The notes below the pieces were generated by a model, which saw only the letters and a program-made list of their open reading frames with translations, searched no databases and was not told the DNA's origin. Shown here piece by piece: positions 34,436 through 42,236 of a stretch of 42,236 nucleotides of DNA. The stretch's first letter is position 1. Every line of letters starts with the position of its first letter. This DNA comes from CAYQSU01 sp964420325. Lineage in GTDB: Bacteria; Pseudomonadota; Alphaproteobacteria; Rhodospirillales; Defluviicoccaceae. Where the stretch lies: contig CAYQSU010000025.1 in NCBI GenBank assembly GCA_964420325.1, positions 1 to 42,236 of the forward strand, written 5' to 3'. A program made the translations under genes and the position numbers.

Positions 34436-34855
34436 CTACTCGCCGACGAAGTGGAGCACGAGGGACTGGGTGTGCGGGCGCAGCCGGTGCTCGAAGACGA
34501 AGATGCCTTGCCAGGCACCAAGCGTCGGGCGCCCGTCCGCGACAGGAACCGAGAGACAGGTGCCGGTCAGCGTGCTGCGGATATGGGCGGGCATGTCGTC
34601 CGGCCCTTCGACGGTGTCGTGGTAGAGCGCCGCGTCCTCGCTCACGGCCCACTTGAAGTAGGCCGCGAGATCGCGCCGGACGTCCGGATCGGCGTTCTCC
34701 TGGATCGTCAGGGACGCACTGGTGTGCTGGCAGAACACCGTCAGCACGCCGACCCTCGCGCCGTGCCGGGCGAGCCAGTCGCGGATCTCCTCGGTGACCT
34801 CGTAGAGCCCCTGGCCGCGCGTCCCGACAACCAGCCCGTCCTGTATCTGCCGCAT
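34436..34855 (-). CDS. yjbQ: YjbQ/UPF0047 family protein
   Basis: Small beta-barrel-like protein of about 139 aa. Seen: GVLTVFCQHTSASLTIQENA, the family signature, DVRRDLAAYFKWAVSED, YHDTVEGPDDMPAHI, and LGAWQGIFVFEHRLRP near the end. Members show weak thiamin phosphate synthase activity; the physiological role is unclear. ATG at 34855 has GGAGG very close (2 nt); an in-frame GTG at 34876 would add 7 residues. It lies 61 nt downstream of nothing on its own strand except frdD, which ends at 34917. Confidence 0.9.
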   Translation of the reverse strand: MRQIQDGLVVGTRGQGLYEVTEEIRDWLARHGARVGVLTVFCQHTSASLTIQENADPDVRRDLAAYFKWAVSEDAALYHDTVEGPDDMPAHIRSTLTGTCLSVPVADGRPTLGAWQGIFVFEHRLRPHTQSLVLHFVGE

Positions 34856-34916
34856 GCCCTCCGCACTCGTCGGCACCGAAACGAGGGAGAACGCCGGCGC
34901 CGAGCTGGCCCTCGAC

Positions 34917-35258
34917 CTAGATCACAAGCAGCGCCATCGCGGTCGCAAGGGTGCCGATCAGGGCGAGCCCGTACAGGACCGGCGCCACGATCTGGTCGGC
35001 GCGGATGCCGACATCGTGCGCGCACACCCTCAAGCGATGGGCGGCGTGCCACAGCAGCAGGGTGAGGACGCCGAACAGCACGATCTTGACGATCCAGTTG
35101 CCGACGAAGGCGTGCATCGTCTCGAACGCGAAGGCGGACGGGAACAGACCGAGGGGCCCGAAGCCGGTGACCACGATCAGCACCGGCAGCACGAACGCCG
35201 CCGTGGTTCCGCCGGCCGCGAACAGGAGCCAGTACACCGCTTTCGAGGATTTCGCCAT
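34917..35258 (-). CDS. frdD: Fumarate reductase membrane anchor subunit D
   Basis: Quinol-binding membrane anchor, 113 aa (E. coli FrdD is 119). Three hydrophobic helices: residues about 8-30 (VYWLLFAAGGTTAAFVLPVL), 55-75 (IVKIVLFGVLTLLLWHAAHR), and 92-112. The segment HAAHRLRVCAHDVGI lies at the second helix end, as in the family. Begins 3 nt after frdC stops. Confidence 0.9.
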   Translation of the reverse strand: MAKSSKAVYWLLFAAGGTTAAFVLPVLIVVTGFGPLGLFPSAFAFETMHAFVGNWIVKIVLFGVLTLLLWHAAHRLRVCAHDVGIRADQIVAPVLYGLALIGTLATAMALLVI

Positions 35259-35261
35259 GGC

Positions 35262-35654
35262 TCAAGCCACTCCCGCCAGGATGAGAACGAAGGCCGACAC
35301 CGCGACGAAGCCGGCATAGTGGGCGCCGACGATGAGGTTGCCCGGTACGACCTCTTCTCCGCGCTGGATGCGCATCGCCTGCGGCACGGCCTTGAACCAG
35401 GACCAGGTGTGGATGCCGGCGAAGACGAGGGCGACGAGGTGGAAGGCGACGCCGAGCGGGCTCGTCACCGCACCGAGCCAGGCCTGCCAGGCATCCGCTC
35501 CTTCCGACAGACGGAACAGCCCGAAGATGAGGATGGCCGCATAGATGGCCACGAACACCGAGCTGATCTCGTGCAGCATGTAGCTCTTGTAGCGGCTGTG
35601 CGTGAGGAACCAGCTCGTCTTCGACATCTGGCGAACATAGGGTTTGCGCGACAT
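35262..35654 (-). CDS. frdC: Fumarate reductase membrane anchor subunit C
   Basis: Membrane anchor of 130 aa (E. coli 131). N-terminal RKPYVRQMSKTSWFLTHSRY is typical of FrdC, followed by three membrane helices (about residues 28-48, 65-87, 106-129) with SVFVAIYAAILIFGLFRL and FHLVALVFAGIHTWSWFKAV. The ATG follows the frdB stop directly without a gap. Confidence 0.92.
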   Translation of the reverse strand: MSRKPYVRQMSKTSWFLTHSRYKSYMLHEISSVFVAIYAAILIFGLFRLSEGADAWQAWLGAVTSPLGVAFHLVALVFAGIHTWSWFKAVPQAMRIQRGEEVVPGNLIVGAHYAGFVAVSAFVLILAGVA

Positions 35655-36395
35655 CTATTTGTTCCCGATTCCCGCCATCGAGGCCACATAGTCGATGGCG
35701 CTGGTGATCTTGGTCTGCTGGATGGCGCCCGCGGGATCCACGTCCTTGGGGCAGACCTGCGAGCAGGCGCCGACGAAGCTGCACTCCCAGATGCCCTCGT
35801 GGGATGCCACCACATCCTCCCGGGCCTTGCGGCCGGCGTCGCGGTTGTCGGCGTTGTAGCGATGGGCGAGCGCCAACGCCGCCGGCCCGATGAAGCCCGG
35901 ATCGAGACCGTACTGCGGGCAGGCGGCGTAGCAGCAGAGGCAGTTGATGCACATCGTGTACTGCTTGAACGCCTTGAGCTGGGCCGGCGTCTGCAGGTAC
36001 TCGCCTTCGGCGACCGACTTCTCCTCCTTCGGCACGATGTACGGCCTGACGCTTTCGAGCTTCTCCATGAAGTCGTCCATGACCACCACGAGATCGCGCT
36101 CGATCGGGAAGTTGTTGAGCGGCTCGATGCGGATGGTGCTGCCGAGGTCCCTGACGAACACCTTGCACGCGAGCATCGGCTCGCCGTTGATCATCATCCC
36201 GCAGCTGCCGCACACGAACATGTGGCACGACCACCGGAACGACAGCGTGCGGTCGATCTCGTCCTTCACGTAGTTGAGCGCATCGAGCACCACCCAGTGG
36301 TCCTCGCACGGCACGCTGTAGCTCTGGAACACCGGCTCGTTGTCCTGCTCCGGCCGGTAGCGCATCACTTCGAGGGTGACGTTCAGGATGCTCAT
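35655..36395 (-). CDS. frdB: Fumarate reductase iron-sulfur subunit B
   Basis: Electron-transfer subunit of 246 aa with three clusters: [2Fe-2S] ligands C57, C62, C65 and C77 (SCHMFVCGSCGMMINGEPML); [4Fe-4S] motif MCINCLCCYAACP (C149, C152, C155, C159); and the third-cluster cysteines in CSFVGACSQVCPKDVDP. It passes electrons from the FrdCD quinol site to the FrdA flavin. The ATG shares one base with the frdA stop (TGATG). Confidence 0.95.
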   Translation of the reverse strand: MSILNVTLEVMRYRPEQDNEPVFQSYSVPCEDHWVVLDALNYVKDEIDRTLSFRWSCHMFVCGSCGMMINGEPMLACKVFVRDLGSTIRIEPLNNFPIERDLVVVMDDFMEKLESVRPYIVPKEEKSVAEGEYLQTPAQLKAFKQYTMCINCLCCYAACPQYGLDPGFIGPAALALAHRYNADNRDAGRKAREDVVASHEGIWECSFVGACSQVCPKDVDPAGAIQQTKITSAIDYVASMAGIGNK

Positions 36396-38158
36396 CAGAC
36401 CACCTGACCTTCCGCCGCGGCGCCGTAGACGCGTTCCGCGGGCTGCGACTTGGTGATGACGACGTCGAGATAGTCGATCCTCGGATCGCCGTTGGGATTG
36501 TAGATCGCCATGGTGTGCTTCAGGTATCCGACGTCGTCGCGCTTGTCGTAGTCGAGCCGTTGGTGGGCGCCGCGGGACTCCTTGCGCAGAAAGGCGGACA
36601 CCGCCACCGTCTGCGAGACCTCGATCATCGCGCCGAGCTCCAGCGCCTGGAGCAGATCGGTGTTGAAGACGCTGCTCTTGTCCTCGAGCCGCACGTCCTT
36701 GTACCGGACGCGGAGCTCGGTGATCTTGTCGCAGGTGGCCTTGATCTCCGCCCCGGTGCGATAGATCCCACACCCGGTCTCCATGGTGTCGTTGAGCTCC
36801 TTGCGCAATCCCGGAACGCTCTCCGTGCCCTTGCGCTGGAACAGCGCCTTGATGCGTCCCTCGGCGTCGCTGGCCTGCTTCTCGACCGCCTTGTCCTTTT
36901 TCGCCGCCTTCGCCGACTTGACGTACTCGACCGCGTGGCGGCCGGCGCGGGCGCCGAAGACGAGCAGTTCGCCGAGCGAGTTGGAGCCGAGCCGGTTGGC
37001 GCCGTTGATGCTGACGCACGCGCATTCGCCCGCGGCATAGAGACCCTGGACCGGTGTCGCCGCATCGATGTCGGTGTGGATGCCGCCCATCATGTAATGG
37101 ACGACGGGGCGCACGGGCACGAGTTCGTGCACCGGATCAGCGCCGGCATACAGGATCGACAGCTCGCGGATCAGCGGCAGGCGTTCGTTGATCTTCTTCT
37201 CCCCGAGGTGCCGCATGTCGAGGTTGACGACGTCCCCCCACTTGCTCGGGATCGTCCGGCCCTTCTTCTGCTCGTGCCAGAACGCCTGGCTCAGCCGGTC
37301 GCGCGGCCCGAGTTCCATCGCCTTCAGCCGCGGCCACGGATCCGGCGGCCCCAGGCCGTAGTCCTGCAGGTAGCGGTAGCCGTCCTTGTTGACGAGGATG
37401 CCGCCCTCGCCGCGGCAGCCTTCGGTCAAGAGGATACCGGTGGCCGGCAATCCGGTCGGATGATACTGAACGAACTCCATGTCCTTGAGCGGAACCCCCG
37501 CCCGATACGCCATGGCCATGCCGTCGCCGGTCTTGATCGCGCCGTTGGTGGTGAACGGAAAGATGCGGCCGGCTCCGCCCGAGGCGATGATCACCGCCTT
37601 GGCCCGCACCAGCGTCATCCGCCCGGACCGGATCTCCATGGCGGTGACACCGTAGGTTCGGCCGCCGTCGATCATGAGATCGGTGACGTAGTACTCGTCC
37701 AGCCGCTTGATCGAGGGGTACTTGAGCGAGGTCTGGAACAGGGTGTGCAGCATGTGGAAGCCGGTCTTGTCGGCAGCGAACCAGGTGCGCATGATCTTCA
37801 TGCCGCCGAACGGCCGCACCGCCACCTTGCCCGTCTCCTCGCGGCTCCACGGGCATCCCCAGTGCTCCATCAGCGTCAGCTCCCTGGGGATCTCGTTGAC
37901 GAACAGCTCGACCGCATCCTGATCGACCAGCCAGTCACCGCCACCGACCGTGTCGTTGAAGTGATAGTCCAGGCTGTCGTTCGGCTTGACGACGCCCGCG
38001 GCACCGCCCTCCGCCGCACAGGTGTGGCTGCGCATGGGGTAGACCTTGGAGATCAACAGGACCTTCACGTCGGGATCGGCCTCGGCAACCGCGATCGCGG
38101 CCCTGAGACCGGCTCCGCCCGCCCCGACGATCGCAATGTCCGTATCAACGGTATCCAT
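36395..38158 (-). CDS. frdA: Fumarate reductase flavoprotein subunit A
   Basis: Catalytic subunit of 587 aa that reduces fumarate to succinate in anaerobic respiration. Seen: FAD motif IAIVGAGGAGLRAAIAVAE (8-26); RSHTCAAEGG with H45 as the covalent FAD site; QYHPTGLPATGILLTEGCRG and RGEGGILVNKDG around the active-site residues; and HYMMGGIHTD and GECACVSINGANRLGSNSL towards the end of the flavin domain. ATG at 38158 has GGGAGACTTCC upstream; the frame runs 8 codons further but the FAD motif position fits this start. First gene of frdABCD, which together encode a complete E. coli-type quinol:fumarate reductase. Confidence 0.95.
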   Translation of the reverse strand: MDTVDTDIAIVGAGGAGLRAAIAVAEADPDVKVLLISKVYPMRSHTCAAEGGAAGVVKPNDSLDYHFNDTVGGGDWLVDQDAVELFVNEIPRELTLMEHWGCPWSREETGKVAVRPFGGMKIMRTWFAADKTGFHMLHTLFQTSLKYPSIKRLDEYYVTDLMIDGGRTYGVTAMEIRSGRMTLVRAKAVIIASGGAGRIFPFTTNGAIKTGDGMAMAYRAGVPLKDMEFVQYHPTGLPATGILLTEGCRGEGGILVNKDGYRYLQDYGLGPPDPWPRLKAMELGPRDRLSQAFWHEQKKGRTIPSKWGDVVNLDMRHLGEKKINERLPLIRELSILYAGADPVHELVPVRPVVHYMMGGIHTDIDAATPVQGLYAAGECACVSINGANRLGSNSLGELLVFGARAGRHAVEYVKSAKAAKKDKAVEKQASDAEGRIKALFQRKGTESVPGLRKELNDTMETGCGIYRTGAEIKATCDKITELRVRYKDVRLEDKSSVFNTDLLQALELGAMIEVSQTVAVSAFLRKESRGAHQRLDYDKRDDVGYLKHTMAIYNPNGDPRIDYLDVVITKSQPAERVYGAAAEGQVV

Positions 38159-38234
38159 GGAAGTCTCCCACTCTCTCCCCACTGACCCTTAGTCCGTCGC
38201 GCCGTTCGTTGCGGCCGGCCCGCCGGTAGGGAAG

Positions 38235-38263
38235 GGTATACAACATCTGAGAGCCCGCTGAAG
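38235..38263 (-). promoter_or_regulatory. Possible promoter of frdABCD
   Basis: Minus-strand CTTCAG, 17 nt, TATACC (38240-38235). No FNR box (TTGAT-N4-ATCAA) is visible between frdA and recQ, so oxygen control is not explained by the sequence seen. Confidence 0.3.
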
Positions 38264-38338
38264 AGCTTTAAAGAGCGATGGCGCGCGGATGGGGCCGACT
38301 TCTTGTCGGTCGCTGGCGAAGCTGTCATAAGCGCCGCC

Positions 38339-40150
<1,812 letters not shown>

Positions 40151-40168
40151 GGCGCGGCGATTGCGCCC

Positions 40169-41572
40169 GTGACGCCCGGGGACCGCCCTGCCGCGCCGGC
40201 TCCGGCACCCGCTCGGCTGGCCCGTCATGCCGGCGACCTGCTGCGTCTGGCCGTGCCGGTGGTGATCGCGAGATCGGGCGTGATGGTGATGGCGCTCGTC
40301 GACACCGTCATGGTCGGCCGCTTTGCCGTCGACGAACTCGCCTTTCTCGGCATCGGTCTTGCTCCCATCGTGCCGCTCATGCTGGCGATGATCGGCCTGA
40401 TGATGGGCACGCTGGTGCTCACCGCCGCGGCCTTCGGAGCCGGCCGGGTGCAGTCGTGCGGTGCCGTCTGGCGCCGGTCTCTCCCCTATGCCCTCTGGCT
40501 CGGCCTCGCTGCCGCCGTCGTCTGCGCCTTTGGCGAAAGCCTGCTGAGGCTCTTCGGCCAGAGCCCGGAGGTGGCCCGCGAAGGCGGCCGGGTGTGCCGC
40601 ATCCTCGGCCTCGGGATCGCCCCGCAGCTGATCTTCGTCACCACCTCGTTCTTTCTCGAGGGTGTCAGGCGGCCGTGGCCCGCCATGATCATGATGATCT
40701 TGGGCAACCTGTTGAACGTCCTTCTCAACTGGCTTCTCATCTACGGCAAGGCCGGCCTGCCCGCGCTCGGTGCCGAAGGCTCGGCCTGGGCGACGACGGT
40801 GGTCAGGACCGTGATCGCCGTGGGCCTCGTCGCCTACGTCGGTCGCATGGCCGATGCCGGGCGCTTGGGCGTCCATGCCCGGCCCTCGGCAGGGTTGCGA
40901 AGCTGGACGCAGCAGCGCCGGATCGGTTACGCGGCCGGCGTCAGCATCGGCGTCGAAGCCGCAGCCTTCGCCGCCCTCACCGTCTTCGCCGGGTGGCTGG
41001 GTGCATACCCGCTCGCCGCCTACTCGATCGTCATCAATCTCGTCTCCATGGTGTTCATGGTCGCCGTCGGGATCGGTTCTGCGACGGCGGTCCGCGTCGG
41101 CATCGCGCATGGCCGGGGCGACGCCCGCGAGACGGCCTGGGCCGGCTGGACCGGGCTTGCCGTCAACACCGCGGTGATGGGCGCACTCGCCCTCGTCTTC
41201 CTGCTCCTGCCCGAACGCCTCGCCCGCGCCTACACCATCGACCCCGCACTGGTCGCCCTGACCGCTCCGGCGATCCTTTTCTCGGCGGCGATCCTCGTCG
41301 CCGACGGCGGCCAGGCCGTGATGGCCAACGCCTTGCGCGGCCGCGGCGACACCTGGGTGGTCAGCGCCCTGCAGTCGGCGAGCTTCTTCGCGGTGATGGT
41401 GCCGGTCTCCTGGTGGCTCGCCTTCGACCGCGGGCGGGAGGTCATCGGCCTCCTCGAAGGGGTCCTTGTCGGCTGCGCGGTGTCCGTCGCGCTCCTCGCC
41501 GGCCGCTTCCATCTCCTGTCGCTGCGGGACCAACCTGATCACACGCTTTCCGTGCATGAAAGGAACGGGTAA
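40169..41572 (+). CDS. MATE-family multidrug/metabolite efflux protein
   Basis: Membrane protein of 467 aa with twelve hydrophobic segments in two related halves. Seen: ALVDTVMVGRFAVDELAFLG (about residues 42-61) and the second-half equivalent around AYSIVINLVSMVFMVAVGIG, the DTVMVG and Q/S-type positions typical of the DinF/NorM superfamily. It couples export to Na+ or H+ flux; the substrate is unknown. GTG start 18 nt after the recQ stop suggests co-transcription with recQ. Confidence 0.9.
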   Translation: MTPGDRPAAPAPAPARLARHAGDLLRLAVPVVIARSGVMVMALVDTVMVGRFAVDELAFLGIGLAPIVPLMLAMIGLMMGTLVLTAAAFGAGRVQSCGAVWRRSLPYALWLGLAAAVVCAFGESLLRLFGQSPEVAREGGRVCRILGLGIAPQLIFVTTSFFLEGVRRPWPAMIMMILGNLLNVLLNWLLIYGKAGLPALGAEGSAWATTVVRTVIAVGLVAYVGRMADAGRLGVHARPSAGLRSWTQQRRIGYAAGVSIGVEAAAFAALTVFAGWLGAYPLAAYSIVINLVSMVFMVAVGIGSATAVRVGIAHGRGDARETAWAGWTGLAVNTAVMGALALVFLLLPERLARAYTIDPALVALTAPAILFSAAILVADGGQAVMANALRGRGDTWVVSALQSASFFAVMVPVSWWLAFDRGREVIGLLEGVLVGCAVSVALLAGRFHLLSLRDQPDHTLSVHERNG

Positions 41573-41607
41573 ACTGGGCCGCCCCTGGGCGATGGTGGAG
41601 CACGGGT

Positions 41608-42021
41608 TTGAAGGGCACACGGGTTCGCGAACGGGCGTGGATGGACTTCGTGGCCTGGTGCCGGGTGCGACGGCTGAGCCCGCTGCCGGCCCATCCCTGG
41701 ACCCTGGCGGCCTACGCCCGCTGGTGCGAGACGCGGCATCGCTATCCCGGCGTCGTCAAGCGGGTGCAGGCCATCGCGCGGGCCCATCTCCTCCGCGGCT
41801 CCAAGGCGCCCGACCGGCATCCGGTTGTGGCACGCACGCTCCGTCTCATCGAGATGCGCGAGCGTGCCCGCCCGCATTGCAGCGCGCTGTTCGCCGATGC
41901 CGAGCAGGGCCGCTGCACCACGAAGTCCGCCAAGCACACGGCGGCGGCGATGCCCCGGCGCCGCACGCTCCGCTCCTCGCCGCCGCTCATCTCCAAGCGC
42001 CCCCAGGACGATCGGCTGTGA
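41608..42021 (+). CDS. Short protein resembling the N-terminal domain of a tyrosine recombinase
   Basis: Protein of 137 aa. Its helical N-terminal half (RERAWMDFVAWCRVRRLSPL, TLAAYARWCETRHRYPGVVK, VARTLRLIEMRERAR) resembles the core-binding (SAM-like) domain of phage integrases, but no catalytic domain with R-H-R-Y residues follows. The C-terminal 40 residues are basic and low-complexity. TTG start with GGAG 8 nt upstream. It may be a stand-alone family or an integrase remnant; a dispersed repeat lies about 100 bp downstream. Confidence 0.45.
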   Translation: MKGTRVRERAWMDFVAWCRVRRLSPLPAHPWTLAAYARWCETRHRYPGVVKRVQAIARAHLLRGSKAPDRHPVVARTLRLIEMRERARPHCSALFADAEQGRCTTKSAKHTAAAMPRRRTLRSSPPLISKRPQDDRL

Positions 42022-42120
42022 GCTCGCAACAGGGGGAGCACTCCCGGGCGCGGGAGCGGACGGCATCGCCGGGTTGGGTCGCCGGGGAGAGGCGGCGCCC
42101 ACTTCCACCTCGCCCCGTAA

Positions 42121-42236
42121 GACCATGGTCTTGACATCCGCTTGCCGGAGGCCATAACTCCCGCAAGTCTGTGGTCCTGCGGACGGATGGGCCGACGGTG
42201 CCTTAGGTTCGCGGGGGCAGACGGGGTGGTTGACCT
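42121..42236 (+). repeat. Dispersed direct repeat, copy 2 (cut by window edge)
   Basis: Nearly identical to 20360-20478, with a 2-nt and a 1-nt deletion and scattered substitutions. The copy reaches the last base of the window, so the right boundary of the repeat is not visible here. Confidence 0.75.

Noticed and set aside
34231..34521. N-terminal extension of the hemerythrin frame to 34521
   Set aside because: The extension is Ser/Arg-rich low-complexity sequence overlapping the YjbQ gene.

Overview
This is GC-rich (about 70% by eye) bacterial chromosomal DNA with densely packed genes. The gene set suggests an alphaproteobacterium of the Rhodospirillales type: heterotetrameric sarcosine oxidase, an FdsAB-type NAD-linked formate dehydrogenase, PEP-CTERM proteins behind sigma-54 promoters, and nonulosonic-acid sugar genes. 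This placement is inference; no rRNA or tRNA gene is present to anchor it.

Layout. 1-3100: surface-sugar genes. A LegC-type aminotransferase is divergent from a LegB-type dehydratase, followed by a methyltransferase of the kind that accompanies pseudaminic-acid loci. 3659-5331: a TAT-exported sulfite-oxidase-type molybdoenzyme with a small c-type cytochrome. 5459-16900 (minus strand): a one-carbon cluster, fhs-soxBDAG-fdsGB-fdsA. Sarcosine demethylation yields C1 units, which pass through tetrahydrofolate and formate to CO2 and NADH. 17056-19795: a small TAT protein, a flippase-like membrane protein, and a NusG/RfaH paralogue translationally coupled to a winged-helix regulator. 19796-20775: a gene-poor stretch with operators and repeats. 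20776-22029: a histidine-rich unknown protein and an amber-interrupted tandem winged-helix reading frame.

22177-25136 is the most unusual block. It holds two secreted proteins built from Cys-Ala-Ala-Lys-Asn-Pro repeats, one fused to a cytochrome P460 domain, next to a SUMF1/FGE-like exported protein and a cupredoxin-like exported protein. 25241-28111: a YeeE/YedE sulfur transporter, a DUF302 protein and RmuC. 28202-31607: a DUF4139 protein and two paralogous PEP-CTERM proteins. Each PEP-CTERM gene has a sigma-54 promoter and matching upstream elements at conserved spacing. 31701-34855: membrane stress-type protein, YihY, hemerythrin, YjbQ. 34917-38158: complete frdABCD. 38339-41572: RecQ and a MATE exporter. 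41608-42236: a short recombinase-like protein and the second copy of a 119-bp dispersed repeat.

Two regulatory circuits can be read directly. (i) A palindrome GTTCA-N5-TGAAC occurs twice at the promoter of the winged-helix/NusG pair and once in the leg intergenic region, in both places just upstream of a TTGACG -35 box. This suggests the regulator controls itself and the sugar locus 18 kb away. (ii) The paired sigma-54 promoters with GTGTC-N9-GACAC-like sites suggest a dedicated enhancer-binding protein for the PEP-CTERM proteins.
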